The position numbers were made by a program, and so were the translations under genes. From Gnetum montanum (Eukaryota > Streptophyta > Gnetopsida > Gnetales > Gnetaceae), in contig MNCI01030540.1 of assembly GCA_015680685.1 (NCBI GenBank), positions 297,123 to 361,122 of the forward strand: DNA of 64,000 nt, given 5' to 3'. How positions within the stretch are numbered: the stretch's first letter is position 1; each line of letters begins with the position of its first letter. This document shows positions 10,420-21,179 of this stretch, one piece after another. The notes below the pieces were generated by a model. The model searched no databases. It was not told where the DNA came from and was given only the letters and a program-made list of their open reading frames with translations.

Positions 10420-11625
10420 AATGTGATCCTTTGTGTTAAATGTAATACAGATTTAGGTACAAGTGGTTGAAGGGGTTTGCAAACTCATTACCATCCATGT
10501 CAGCTAGTTTGAATGCCCCATTTTCATAGGCTTTTGTGACTATGAAAGGGCCTTCATAGTGCTGAGAATTTGTTGACTAGTTAATGAATGTCCTTGAGGA
10601 CTAGGTCCCCCTTTTTAATTGGTCATTAGTGTAAGTTGCAATGGTGTTTTTGCCATTACTTGTCTTGGTACCATTTGATGTTGCCAAGTGTTTGGGCATG
10701 CTCCTTCTCCACGAAGTCAAGATCAATGATCCTTGACTCATTGTTTTAAGCCTCATCCACAATGTTTGAGAGGATCATCAAAAGTGATGGAACTTGCAAT
10801 TCAATAGGTAACACAGCTTCAAATCCATAAACGAGATTTTATGGAGTCTTACCTGTAGCTGTTTTGCATGTCTTATAGTAAGCCCACAACATGTAAAGGA
10901 TTCACTCATGCCATCGCCTCTTGCTAATGCTAAGAATATTTTTTAGAAGGTTGATGATAACTTTGTTGGTTGCCTCTACTTGACCGTTCGCTTGTGGGTA
11001 GTATGGTGATGAAAAAGAGTGTTTGATGCAAAGGTTTTTGCAAAATTTTTTAGTTTTTCCACTACTGAATTATGGCCCATTATTAGTAATAATGGTTTTG
11101 GGAAGGCCAAACCATGTTACTATGTTATCCAGAATGAAGTGACAAACTTGTTAAGATGTAGTCTTTGTAAGGGGAATAGCTTCTACCCACTTTGTAAATT
11201 TATTCAGTTGCGGTAATAACGAAACTATGCCCTATAGAAGACTTAGGTGTAATGGATCCTATGATATCTAGTCCCCATCATTGGAAAGGCCATGTAATTT
11301 ATGTAGTATGTAATTTATTAGGTGACACATGTATGAGGTTTCCATGGCGTTGACATACATCGCACATCCTAACTTTGGCGATGCAATGTCATTCTATGCA
11401 AGGCCAGTAGCAACCTAAGTATTTGAGTTTTGCTGTCATAACCTTGGGGGCTATGTGTCCTCCACAAAATCCCTCATGGACTTGACCCACAATTTTTTGT
11501 GCTTCATCATTGCTAACGTAGGCTAGCAATATCCCATCATAGGAGTGTTTGCATAAGGTGTTGTCTCCTACAAGGACATATTGCTGGGCCTGCTTTCGTA
11601 TTGCATCCTTTTGGGAAGATGTCAA
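10420..11625 (-). pseudogene. Tat-type integrase of element A, decayed
   Basis: Reading on the minus strand, the zinc-binding region shows HEGFCGGHIAPKVM, then CYWPCIE and CDVCQRHG (HHCC pattern). The catalytic core follows with GLDIIGSITPKSS, KWVEAIPLTKTT, LDNIVTWFGLPKTIITNN and then SPYYPQANGQVEATNK, and the C-terminus has a GPF-type motif (YEGPFIVTKAYENGAFKL, about 10555-10500). Integrase inserts the cDNA into host DNA. Several stops and at least one frame change break the frame. Only the zinc-binding segment (11389-11625) remains open. Plus-strand ORFs over it (11019-11216) are shadows. Confidence 0.85.
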
Positions 11626-11639
11626 GTTGTGCAGGGGTT

Positions 11640-12190
11640 TACCTTATTGGAGGTAAGCTTTAATGTTGTCATACCCCTCTTGGGTATCTGTTACAATTAT
11701 AGATGTAATGTGTGCTACTTTAGTAATAGGATCGGTGCATTCTATTATTGAAGTAGGCAAGGTGGCAAACATATGTGATGACACATTTATGGCCAACATG
11801 GCTAGCAAATCAGCTATAATGTTTTCGTTATAGGGCACATGTTGGATGTCCAAAGTTGCAAACTACTTTAGTAGAATTTTGGCTAAATCACAATAAGGTT
11901 GCAAATGTGAAGCCTTACAAGCATAAACTTTAGTGATCTGGTTGATAACTAGTTGCGAGTTGCCTCACATTGCTAAGTATTGGATCCTCAAATCCTGAGC
12001 TACTAGAAGGTCCCTGAGGAGTCCTTCATACTCGGCTACATTGTTTGTGCAAAGGAATATAAAATGATAGGTGAAAGGTCAAGTTTCCCTAGAGGGAAAT
12101 GTAAGAATGGCAGTAGCACTACCACCTCATGTAGCTGAAGCACTATTGAAATGTAGGCTGGCCTTGAAATTCGATGGTACATGACTTATA
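11640..12190 (-). pseudogene. Second (Tat-specific) RNase H domain of element A
   Basis: The minus strand encodes FLCTNNVAEYEGLLR, then LLVAQDLRIQYLAM, NSQLVINQITKVYACKA and LDIQHVPYNENIIADLLAMLA. TNN-AEYE, the D/N-SQLV segment and the N-AD-LA end are hallmarks of the archaeal-type RNase H found between the retroviral-type RNase H and integrase in Tat elements. This domain is the best lineage marker here. A D-to-N change at the S-QLV site and stops show that it is inactive. The last part, 11644-11853, is still open. Confidence 0.8.
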
Positions 12191-13910
12191 TTATTAACAT
12201 GCTGATCCAGGAACTTGAGTTCTATTATTGCTTGGTCATCAACGGGTGAAGTTGTAAGTTGTGTGGCTATTGCTTGACCCTTTCTGGATGATTGTGCCAC
12301 ATAATGTGGATTGAACTCTACAGTTATGGCTTTCCATCAGGCTATTCTACTATCATATAATTTGGTTGTAATAGCTCAAAGTATGTTGCTTTTGTATATA
12401 ATGTTGACTTTACTATGAAACAAGTAATGTCTTCACTTTTTAAGTGTGAACACTAGGGCAAGACAATTTTTTTCTACCTCGTTGTACTTTGCTTCATGAG
12501 CTATCAATGCATAACTCAAGTAGTAGATTGGGATTTTAGACCTATCATCTCTCTTTTGACATAGCAGTGCAACAATGGATGTGTCTAAGGTGGCAAGATA
12601 GATGTAGAAAGGCCTACCCCTCTGTGGAGGGTAAATAGTGGGAAGGTGAAAAAGCTCTTTGTTTAGGTTATCAAAGGCTTGTTGACATTGATCCATCCAC
12701 TCGTAGTTGATCCCGTTAGGTGTTGCATGGGGTGTAGTTTGTGTGTCAACCTTGTGATAAACCTTCTTATAAACTATACTCTACCTTGAAACCCATGAAA
12801 CTCTTTAAGATTTTTAGGTGGTTCTAAGTTGACAATGGCCCTAACTTTATCAGGGTCCACTCATATCCCCGTTTTCGACACTACAAATCCTAGCATGCAT
12901 CTATTTTTAACTCCAAAAACACATTTCCTGGGGTTGAGGCGTAGGTCATGCCTATGACAACATTAAAGGACTACGTTTAGATTGTTGGGATGATCAGTAT
13001 CTTCCTTAGACTTAATCGCTATGTCATCGATGTAGTCGTTTAATCTTTCCAAGAGGTAATTACTAAAGATGTATGTCATTGCTTGTTGATATGTTGCTCC
13101 AGCATTTTTTAGCCCAAAGGGCATTATTGTGTAACAAAAAGTTCCCCAAGGGGTCATAGAGGTAGTTGCCAATTGATGCTCTAGGTTTATATAGATCTAG
13201 TTATAGCCTGAGAACCCATCCATGAAGGACAGTAAGGCATGACCAGCCGTAGTATCTATAAGTTGATTGATACTAGGAAATGGGAAGTCATCCTTAATTT
13301 TCACCTTATTTAAGTTATGGAAGTCTATACAAATTTGTATACTCCTAGTCTTCTTGGGTACGACTACAATATTTGAGACCTAATCTGAGTATTCGACAGC
13401 CCAAAAGAAACTAGTTTGATAAAGCTTGGTAATTTCATCACGTATAGCTACGACAATCTCTGTATTGACTTTGCGATCATTTTTTCAACTGCATTGACAT
13501 GTGGATATAAGATAATATTGTGTTGTATGAGTCATAGGTCCAGGCCTAGCATGTCTTCATATGACCATCTAAACACTTTAACATTTTCATTAAGGAATTT
13601 TGAAATGTTTTGTCACACTTGTGGCTCTAGTAGGGAACTAACTTTTAATGTTTTCACCTTACTGCTAGACATAGTCATAGGGATTTCAATAAGGGGGTCC
13701 TCGGTTACATCGCTAACCTCTAGGTCTAAGGCCTGGACCAAGTGTTCAGGCTAGTCTAGAGATGTTTCCAAAGCCGCTATGTTGGTATCATGAGTGGATG
13801 ATTCCAAGTCTACTGATTCTGAGCTTAAGTATCTTGTAAGCTTTCCATGAGGTCCTATTAGGATAAGGGGCAAGTGGAGATCACCTTGCATAGCCATTTT
13901 TAAAGCACTC
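12190..13910 (-). pseudogene. Reverse transcriptase and RNase H of element A, decayed
   Basis: The minus-strand frame begins near 13898 with MAMQGDLHLPLILIG, then an acidic linker. RT motifs follow: QICIDFHNLNKVKIKDDFP, LSFMDGFSGYN, WGTFCYTIMPFGLKNAGATY and YIDDIAIKSK (the YxDD box, near 13020). RNase H follows with YIYLATLDTSIVALL, IPIYYLSYALIAHEAKYN and EKNCLALVFTLKK. Open pieces are 12963-13172 and 12433-12696. Stops elsewhere kill the frame. The frame opens directly after a good minus-strand splice acceptor, fitting the Ogre pattern in which pol is joined to gag-pro by splicing. A plus-strand frame at 13416-13754 is a shadow. Confidence 0.85.
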
Positions 13911-13940
13911 CTGCAAAACTAGTGAAACAAAAAAATGTCA
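13911..13940 (-). promoter_or_regulatory. Candidate splice acceptor before the RT frame
   Basis: On the minus strand TTTTTTTGTTTCACTAG is followed by TTTTGCAG, and the RT frame opens 13 bases on. A pyrimidine tract plus CAG fits a 3' splice site. In Ogre elements an intron separates protease from RT. The matching donor near 20.2 kb could not be fixed. Confidence 0.45.
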
Positions 13941-13999
13941 AGTGGTACCTATTTAATAGAGTAACATGCAATGAAATGTGTATAAGATAATCATGTAAT

Positions 14000-14545
14000 G
14001 CAACATAATTGCCAATTTAAGGTCTTATTAGACCACAAAAATGCAAAATTATATTTTAATATTGCCAGTTTAAGGTCGTAGCGAATTGTTACCTTGCAAA
14101 ATTACATGTCAAGAGGGTTAAAGGGTTGCCAGTTTAAGGTCATAGCAGACTGTAACCATGCAAAACTATACATCATAATTACTAGTTTAAGGTCTTAGTA
14201 GACTGTAATTGGGTTTAAAAGGTAAAAGAAATGTTAACATTGCCAGTTTAAGGTCATAGTGGACTATCAATGGATTCAAAATGCAAAGGAGGTGTTAGGG
14301 TTGCTAGTTTAAGGTCAGAGTGGACTGTAACCATGTAACATTATGAAATAGGGTTGCCAATTTAAGGTCATAGCGGACCATAACCATGTAACATTATGAA
14401 ACTGGGTTGCCAATTTAAGGTCATAGCGGACCATAACTATGTAAGTTAAAATTTCCAGTTTAAGGTCTTAGTGAACCACAACTGTGCAAATGTTTTTTTA
14501 ATATTGCTAGTTTAAGGTCTTAGTGGACCATTACTAAGTCACATT
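14000..14545. repeat. Minisatellite, 52-64 bp unit, about ten copies
   Basis: TTGCCAGTTTAAGGTCATAG or close variants start at about 14010, 14063, 14127, 14179, 14239, 14300, 14354, 14406, 14453 and 14504. The core is the same as in the array at 10003-10410, but here each core is followed by ~25 extra bases. Confidence 0.85.
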
Positions 14546-14721
14546 GTAAAGGAATGAAGTGAAAATGTTAGTGCATCTACATGCTATGCTACAATTATGC
14601 ATTACACTGCAGTAGACCTATGCCATGCTATAGTAAACTTCTACTATGCTGCAGAGGGTGTCCCACGTTATGCATGGGATGTGAAACACTCTGAAAGTGA
14701 CATGTGTTTTAACCATGCATG

Positions 14722-14730
14722 CTATAAATA
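14722..14730 (+). promoter_or_regulatory. TATA box of the antisense gene
   Basis: CTATAAATA followed by GGGGATTACCCC stands about 60 bases before the first coding-like exon on the plus strand. GGGGATTACCCC has a GGG(G)-CCCC inverted repeat. Position and sequence fit a plant core promoter opposite in direction to the surrounding element. Confidence 0.5.
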
Positions 14731-14988
14731 GGGGATTACCCCTGGTAATCTTATCACTTTCATTGCCAGAGCTAACACCTAGAGCGCAGCATGGTTGAGC
14801 TAAAAGACAACGTAACATTCATAGCGTAGTGGTTGATACACCTGATACATCCGAGTTTATGAGCAAGCAATGATGCGTAAGAGTGAACATAGGCATCAGG
14901 GGCTTGCCAACCTAGATGAAGGAGAGTGCACCTTACGACATCTTCCTAAGGCATGTGTTGAGGAGTAGCAGGAGACCCCATCCACTTG

Positions 14989-16015
14989 GTAACTCACTAT
15001 GCTACCCTTGTTTATGTTGTGTTAAATTGTTACTTCCATCACTGTTGTTATGCTGCAACTATTGTTATTACCTTGACTACTGTTTTGGCCACTATGCCAT
15101 GGCTATCATGACTCTAGTTGCAGCGGTTGTGGTGGTTGCTACACTACAGCTGGATGTGGCATTTCCCCAGCCACCATTGTTGGGAATGGCTAATACGTCA
15201 TTATGGGATTTTGGGTAGTTCTAGCGTAATGCACGATCAGCATAGTGTAGCACCCATGGAGGGGATTTTGGCTCGTCGGGTTTCTTAGGTAGCGTAGCAC
15301 ATGTTCAACATAGTGTAGTGTGTTACATGTTATGTTTCATGCCGTAGGGTAGGTCTGGGGCAATGGGAATGCTGTATGTTTTTTTTCATGTGTGTCATTT
15401 TTGTCATTGTGATGGAAGAATTATTACATTTTTGGTGTTCTATCATGCTACGCTTTTATGTTGGCAGGGCTATTATGCTGCTACGCTGGTAGTCCTATCA
15501 CACTGCTATGCTAATAGGCCCACTACACTACTACACTATTAAGGCTACTATGCTACTATGCTGTTAAAGTGTTGTTCCTGCTATGTTTTCATGCCTGTTA
15601 CATTATTGCGTCTATCATACTTGCCACTTTGCTACGCTGCACGGAGTGTGATCGTCCCACTACGCTGTGTGTAACTTAGCCATTGCTCTTGTGCAAAGTG
15701 TAGCTACTACGCTATGCTATACAAGGTGTGCCTACTACGCTATGTTACGCAGGGTGTGCCTGCTACTCTGTGTTGCATAGGGCATGCCTGTGATGCTACG
15801 CTATGAAGGGCATAGCCGCTACACTATGTGGGGTGCACCTGCTATGCCATGCTATGCGTGACACCCTACTACACTACATGTAGTGTTTAACTCTATTTTA
15901 CCAAGGACTTATTATTTCATGCCTAAGGAAAAACCTATACACCAAGGTTTATGCTACGCTACTTAGTAATCATCACTTGAATACTGTACTAATGCTTTTT
16001 TTTTGTTTTGCGCAG
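14989..16015 (+). other. First intron of the antisense gene, with GCTACGCTATGC repeats
   Basis: The donor is CCACTTG/GTAACTCA and the acceptor is TTTTTTTTGTTTTGCGCAG. The two half codons join in phase. From about 15230 to 15900 it is packed with CTACGCTATGC-type words, the same word family as in LTR A and LTR B. A 100-codon plus-strand frame at 14916-15218 runs across the donor and is not preferred. Confidence 0.55.
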
Positions 16016-16864
16016 GGTCATGTTGAAACCTATCTTGATTGTTCTTGAGCTGGTAGGAGTCCTATGCTACCTAAGTGAACCCATGGCCAATGTCCCCCCT
16101 CCCCATGCATGGGTAGGGCATCAGGTGGTCTGGTTCGGTGAAGGTACATAGGAATTCCTAGAGTTCCTCCTTTGCCACTTCAGTGTGATAGTGTGGTCAC
16201 ACTTATTGACTGAAACAAATGCTGTACTTGCTATAACATTGTTGCCCAAGGTAAACCAGGGCATTTTGAAGTTCATGGATGATGGGTCGATTGAAGGTGA
16301 AGGGGCGGAAGGCTCAAATTAGCATCCAAGGGGCTTGAGACACTTAAGTTGGATTTGGGACATGCTTGAATTTAAATGTTATCATCAATACAACATGTTG
16401 TTCGTCACCCGTCACATGGGTACTTGCTTCCAGAACCCACTTGGGACCGTGTATTGTGCCAGTGGGTAAGTCTTGTGAAGATGTTTTAGACATGTTGTAT
16501 TATTTGTCTTGCATTAGTCAAAATTCTTATCATACTTTGGTGCTACTAAGTTTGTAATTGACAAGGATGGTCTTCACGGTAACGAGGGGACTTTGGCGTT
16601 GACCCAAACAACTTTGCAATAGTTCTCTTCTACCAGGAACATACATTCCGGCATCATAGAACAGCTTGGGCTTGATTTCAAAACCTATCCAAATAAGTAT
16701 GCCAAGTTCTTTGTGAAATGTAAAGAACTTGGTTGGTTGGATAGCGAATGGGCATCTCGCCAACTGCTTACCGTAGAAGATGTTTTGGTGGAAATTCCAC
16801 CATTCCCTATGCCATTTAGACTTGGTGTGTTAAATTATGCATTTGTTCATCGTGTGTTTAAGTA
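16016..16864 (+). other. Exon 2 of the antisense gene
   Basis: One frame spans about 280 codons with six stops, each one transition away from a sense codon. Recognisable stretches are VMLKPILIVLELVGVLCYLS, HPRGLRHLSWIWDMLEFKCY, LGLDFKTYPNKYAKFFVKCK and FPMPFRLGVLNYAFVHRVFK. The last 75 codons have no stop. No known domain is recognised. A minus-strand frame at 16530-16763 is its shadow. Confidence 0.55.
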
Positions 16865-16904
16865 ATGATTTTGCTTTTTCTTTTTGATAATTTTTGTCAT
16901 TGAT

Positions 16905-17937
16905 TATTTTAGTAGCAAGTGAGTCCTAAGAGGTTACAGTAATCACCTCTAGGTGTGATGAAACCAACTTCTTCTTCATGTATGAGGAGGTGGATAAGAC
17001 GTAATGTTGGCTATGCAATGGGGCCCCAACCAGCCTTGTTCACAAGATTTAGGAGGCTAGGCTCATGGATTTACTCCTAGTAGTAAATCTAAGTGTCTCT
17101 ACTACAGAAATGCTCTTCCTAGTTGATTCCTTTTTTGAAAAGGTTGACCACTTCCACACACAGGTTGACAATGTAAAGGTGGTGTTTGAGATTAATGAAA
17201 AAATTTTTATAGATCTTTTCAGTGTTCCCTCTGATGGCTACCTATGGGGGAAAAGACTAGCAAGGATGTCAATCATCAGGGGGACATAGAGGAATGACTA
17301 GGGATGAGCAAGGACTGAAAGGTAATTTATATGCAAAAGGTCAAGTTAGGGCTGGCCCAAAAGGTTTACCTTGTCTTCTGTGCTCGTGCCTTCCCCAAGC
17401 TACTCTTCCAAGGGAAAATCCTTGGAGTAGAGTAGGCTTGGATAATGAGGGATGTTATGGAAGAAGAGACCTGCTATAACTGGGCCAAGTACCTCTCTAA
17501 AGGCTTGTGGGCTGAAATGGTTAAGCTTCATGAGAAGCTTGATGCTTGCTTCAATGTACACTATGCCTTCTTCATAGCCTGCCTATGATGGTTTGTAGAA
17601 TTCTTGGTGGTCCACAAGAATGGCACCTGGGTGTAGCAAGATCACACCTAGATATCCAAGCTATGGATTTGCCAAGTTTTTTTGCACCACCCAATCCCAA
17701 GACCCCCTAAAAGCTATTGGGGAATCTCTTTCGATAATGACTAAGGATCAGGTGGGGCGTACCTTTCGTGCTATGGATAGTGTTAGGGAGGCACCTCCCA
17801 TTAACATAGGCAATGTGCTAAGGGGGGCACACCTCATTTTAGAAACAGTGAAAACTAGGTTGTAGCGCAAAAAGTCTCATCCAGCAGAGGAACCTCCCTA
17901 GACTAATGAAGAAAGGGGAAGAAAGTTACAGATCAAG
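16905..17937 (+). other. Exon 3 of the antisense gene
   Basis: The acceptor is GATTATTTTAG. The exon reads CDETNFFFMYEEVDK, then an open stretch 17065-17289 with VVFEINEKIFIDLFSVPSDG, then in shifted frames KVKLGLAQKVYLVFCARAFP, YNWAKYLSKGLWAEMVKLHE and VGRTFRAMDSVREAPPINIG. The I-x-IDLF-VPSDG followed by a NWAKYLS-like helix recalls extra ORFs seen in plant LTR elements (putative plant transposon protein type), but this is only a resemblance. Two frame changes are needed. Confidence 0.45.
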
Positions 17938-18042
17938 GTTTGTAAAGTACAACCCATGGTTGTTAAGTGTGTCTAATTGTTTTGTTAGTTAATTCTCAAT
18001 TTTATGTTAGGCTAGCTTACTTACCTTAGACATGTTTAACAG

Positions 18043-19613
18043 AAGAGGAAGAAGAAGTTTTGACCCCTGAAGCAAGGGCCCCCACTGTAGAGGAAGAAGA
18101 GGCCCTAGCTATAGAGGAAGAGGTCCTTGCCATAGAGGAAGAGGCCCTTGCTGCTGATGATCCTTTTGCAAAATGTGCCCCAGCACCTGAGGGGCATATA
18201 AATGTGGAAGATGCTACCACATTATTGAGTTAGCTAGAAGGGGAAGGGCTACAATTTGATGCTAGTGACTTTGATCACTTACTTGATAGTGTGTTGATGG
18301 ACGAACCCCTCGCTATCACCCTTGAGGGTTTGCTAGGTAGGAGCTTTGCATTGTCATTTATGTTGCTTTTTAGTTTTTTGTTGTTTATATCCCTCTTCGC
18401 TATGCTAACATGCCTTGTTGTGTAGTAGACACTATTGTTAAGGCCCCTGACACTTCTTCCTCGATCTGCCTCCAGCCATGGACTGAGACCCCCAATAAAT
18501 TTACTTTTATGGAGGGGGTGGTGGACGATATGATTGATCACCTAAGGTAGATTGATCCTAAGATAGGTATGTTTAAATTACAATGTTAGGCTCTCCAAGT
18601 TATTGGATTATGCCATCATTGTATGACTAATGCCTTCTTGTGTGTGATTGACAGCTTCAGGTCTCAAGTGGGATCCTAGATAGGCAGTCGAGGTTGATGT
18701 GGTACCTGTACTCCCACCAAAAGCAATGAAAGTTCCTTATGATGTATATGAGAACATGAGAAAGTGTGCACTCTATTTGGCACGATCATTTTGGGAGTGC
18801 AGGCATGTCAACGAGGACCTCTGGAAGAGGGTGAAAAAACTTGAGAAAGATAGCCATTGAGTTGGAGGATCTATAGTCCAAAAATGAATTTTTATTGGCC
18901 CGTGAAACTTGTGACAGTAGTTGACATACAGCCTTAATTGACTATGCAAGATACTGGTTAGCCATATGGAGCAAGAATGAGGCCACCTGTGAGATTATTG
19001 AACAATGCTTGCACATGGACCTTCTAGCCCAAAAGAATCAAGACCGGAAGGATTATAGTGCCAAAGTCTATGAGTGGGGGCAAGCACAAAAGAACCATAA
19101 GCACATGTACAAAATGGAATGTGCTACCTACCGTTGACAATATTGGGATGCTTTTGTTGAGTTACATACCCATAAATTATTTCTTGATGTTATTGGCGTT
19201 GCTAAGGCCTATGAAAAGTTCATGTAACAAGTAGTGGTAAGTGAGTCTCCTGAAAGAGAGATGACCCTACTTTCCAGGGAGACCACTACCACCACCTTTT
19301 CTCTGGGGCCACCAAGATGGACAACTGTGGAGAAAGGGAGAGTTGCAGCAAGTGTTGATCTAGGAGAGGAAGATTGGGCCAACCTAACCGAGGAGGAGAT
19401 CCTACGATGTTTAGTGGCTGGAATGGATAAGATACCCTCCGAAATGGATGTGGGGCCATCTCAGGTTAGTCATTCTTTATTGTGTCACAATTTATTTTAT
19501 GAGAGCCTTGTTGTAGTTTGATTTATTATTTTGTTTTTTGTCTTATGCAGGATCCAAATGGAGGTGCAGGACCTAGTGGAACAAGAAATGGAGATGTTGA
19601 TGAAGACTTATAG
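18043..19613 (+). other. Exons 4 to 7 of the antisense gene (acidic, helical, tail)
   Basis: Exon 4 (18043-18336) codes for three EEE-containing acidic repeats (VEEEEALAIEEEVLAIEEEA) and a DFDHLLDSVLMDEP segment. Exon 5 (18426-18566) reads DTIVKAPDTSSS and MEGVVDDMIDHLR. Exon 6 (18655-19464) holds ENMRKCALYLARSFWECRHV, LLARETCDSS, ATCEIIEQCLHMDLLAQKNQ, then EEDWANLTEEEILRCLVAGM; it looks largely helical. Exon 7 ends GGAGPSGTRNGDVDEDL. All three introns here are 86-89 bases with in-phase junctions. Minus-strand frames at 18026-18220 and 18275-18541 are shadows. Confidence 0.6.
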
Positions 19614-19769
19614 CATGGTGGCAAAAGATTTTATTTTTGTATTGTTTTTGTTTTTTTCATTTTTTGTAAATATTATTGTATGGACTGAGATTTGATGAAG
19701 AGAATAATGTGAAACAATTATTTCATCTGATTTTAGTTAATTAATTAATTTTTTTATTAATGTGTTTGG

Positions 19770-20000
19770 GCCCCTTGTTTTAGTTTAAGGCCATCTCGAG
19801 CCATTGCAATTTTTAGGCCATTTCGGGCTATGGCAATAGTTTAAGGACATTTCGGGCCGTTGCTCAATGATGATGTATTTTTTGTTTTTTTAGGGAAGTA
19901 GAGTTGCCAGTTTTAGGCCTTAGCAAGCCATGATGGTAGTTTAAGGCCATTCCGGGCTGTTGCTAGTTTTAGGCCATTTCGGGCCATATGTAAGTTATTG
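19770..20000. repeat. Degenerate AGTTTAAGGCCATTTCGGGC repeats
   Basis: Units such as AGTTTAAGGCCATCTCGAG, TTTTAGGCCATTTCGGGC and AGTTTAAGGCCATTCCGGGC recur at 25-40 base steps. The AGTTTAAGG core is the one in the minisatellites at 10.0 and 14.0 kb, but here it is joined to a CpG-containing second half. The 150 bases before it (19614-19769) are the AT-rich tail of the antisense gene. Confidence 0.7.
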
Positions 20001-20019
20001 ACGACAAGGGCAATGTAAT

Positions 20020-20185
20020 TAGCAAAATCAATGTAAAATGTAAATCATGTACACAAAAAAATTAATGTAAAATGTAAATTATGCAAATAGAAAACTCAAT
20101 GTAAAATGTAAATGATGCAAACAATAGACTTAATGTAAAATGTAAATCATGCAAACAACAAATTTAATATGTAAATCATGCCATC
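20020..20185. repeat. 34 bp tandem repeat, 4 to 5 copies
   Basis: ATGTAAAATGTAAATCATG-type units start at 20031, 20065, 20099 and 20133, exactly 34 bases apart, with a shortened fifth unit. The array lies between the minisatellite and the end of the protease frame. Confidence 0.9.
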
Positions 20186-20229
20186 GAAAGTATAAAAAGT
20201 TGTTGAAGTGATGTAAAAAAAGTCTCAAT

Positions 20230-21060
20230 CATGCAATTACTTTCTAACTTGACATGGGTTAGGTGAGGCATATGGCTAGGATGCCTTGCAGTGGTATTCA
20301 TCTATGTTATTGTTTGCTGTTTGGAAGGGCAACTCGGCCCACATGGTTTCTTTATCTGAGTTGGCATTTTTGGCCAGCTGATGAGTTAAGCATAGGATTT
20401 CAACATGAATAGACGCTTCATTCTCAAAGATTACTATCTTTGAACCCTACTCCATGTCAATGTTGTTGATAGCTTGGGGGCTACTTCATCATCGTAAATC
20501 ACCACTTTCCCACTTGCATAAGGTAAGTGGATTTCCTAATGTATAAGTGAAGAGATAGCCCTTAGTTCGGCTGACCATGATCTCCCTAGGATCATGTTAA
20601 ATCCTAGAATCTCTTCCACCACAATGAATACCGTGCTCATAGGGAACTGGTCCCCTGCCAAGAAGTTGATGTGCACAGTCCCCTTTACCACTACATGTGT
20701 CCCATTAAAGGACTTAAGGTACAAAGTTGCTGTGGGATTTATTTTATCAACCAAGCCCAACTTGTTAATGATAGGAAATGGGATTACATTGGTGGTAGCT
20801 CTGTCGTCAATGTGTACCCTGCGAATCTTGTATTGGCCAACTCGAATAGTGATGAACATGGGTGCAGTTGTCACTTGACTCTTTTCAGGGTTGTCCTTAA
20901 TAGCTTTGTAATGAAATGTTAGTTGGGTAGGCCATGGTTCTTCGGCTATGAGGGGAAGCATAACAGAGTGAACAACTTTCTCTTTAGCTAGTAGGTTTTT
21001 GCTAACAGGAATGGACATCAACATGCAAACCATTGCCTCATGATGCATTGCAGAGGTCAT
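20230..21060 (-). pseudogene. Retroviral-type aspartic protease of element A, decayed
   Basis: An open minus-strand frame of 174 codons (21060-20536) holds the protease: VGQYKIRRVHIDDRATTNVI with the active-site region, TLYLKSFNGTHVVVKGTVHI and GFNMILGRSWS near the end, which fits the I-GR-W segment of plant gag-pro proteins. The active-site DSG/DDG-type triplet reads DDR here, a Gly-to-Arg change expected to abolish activity. After one stop the frame continues to about 20230 (YASGKVVIYDDEVAPKL, NSDKETMWAELPFQT). It cleaves the polyprotein in live elements. Plus-strand frames 20594-20922 are shadows. Confidence 0.8.
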
Positions 21061-21179
21061 TATCAGGTCATATAGGCTTAATGTTGTATTTTTCTGCTTT
21101 AAGTCTTATTTAACTTATGATAGGGCATTGGGAAAGTCTTGCCTGCCATATTGTTGTTTGCTAGCCTTCTCTTCTTCCA

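Larger units (their letters stand above)
14788..19613 (+). pseudogene. Multi-exon antisense gene inside the protease-RT interval of element A, decayed
   Basis: A plus-strand gene model of about seven exons lies opposite to the retroelement frames: about 14830-14988, 16016-16864, about 16905-17937, 18043-18336, 18426-18566, 18655-19464 and 19551-19613. Introns 14989-16015, 18337-18425, 18567-18654 and 19465-19550 have GT...AG ends, and the reading frame passes each junction in phase (2, 1, 1 and 0). The ends around 16870-16905 and the phase at 17938-18042 are less certain. The product would be roughly 800-900 residues: a central part of unknown fold, an acidic stretch of EEE-rich repeats, a helical Glu/Lys-rich region and a Gly/Ser/Asp tail ending in a TAG at 19611. 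Stops, mostly of transition type, and at least two frameshifts (near 17650 and 18850) make it dead. I do not recognise the family; it could be an extra ORF of the element or a captured host gene. Confidence 0.6.

Noticed and set aside
13416-13754. 112-codon plus-strand ORF
   Set aside because: It is antisense to the RT N-terminal region of element A, which has clear motifs.
16441-16515. A 52-base intron starting GTAAGT within exon 2
   Set aside because: It is shorter than plant introns allow, and the same frame runs through it with only transition-type stops, so I treat it as exon.
20594-20922. Plus-strand frames over the protease
   Set aside because: The minus-strand frame has protease motifs and is longer; these are shadows.
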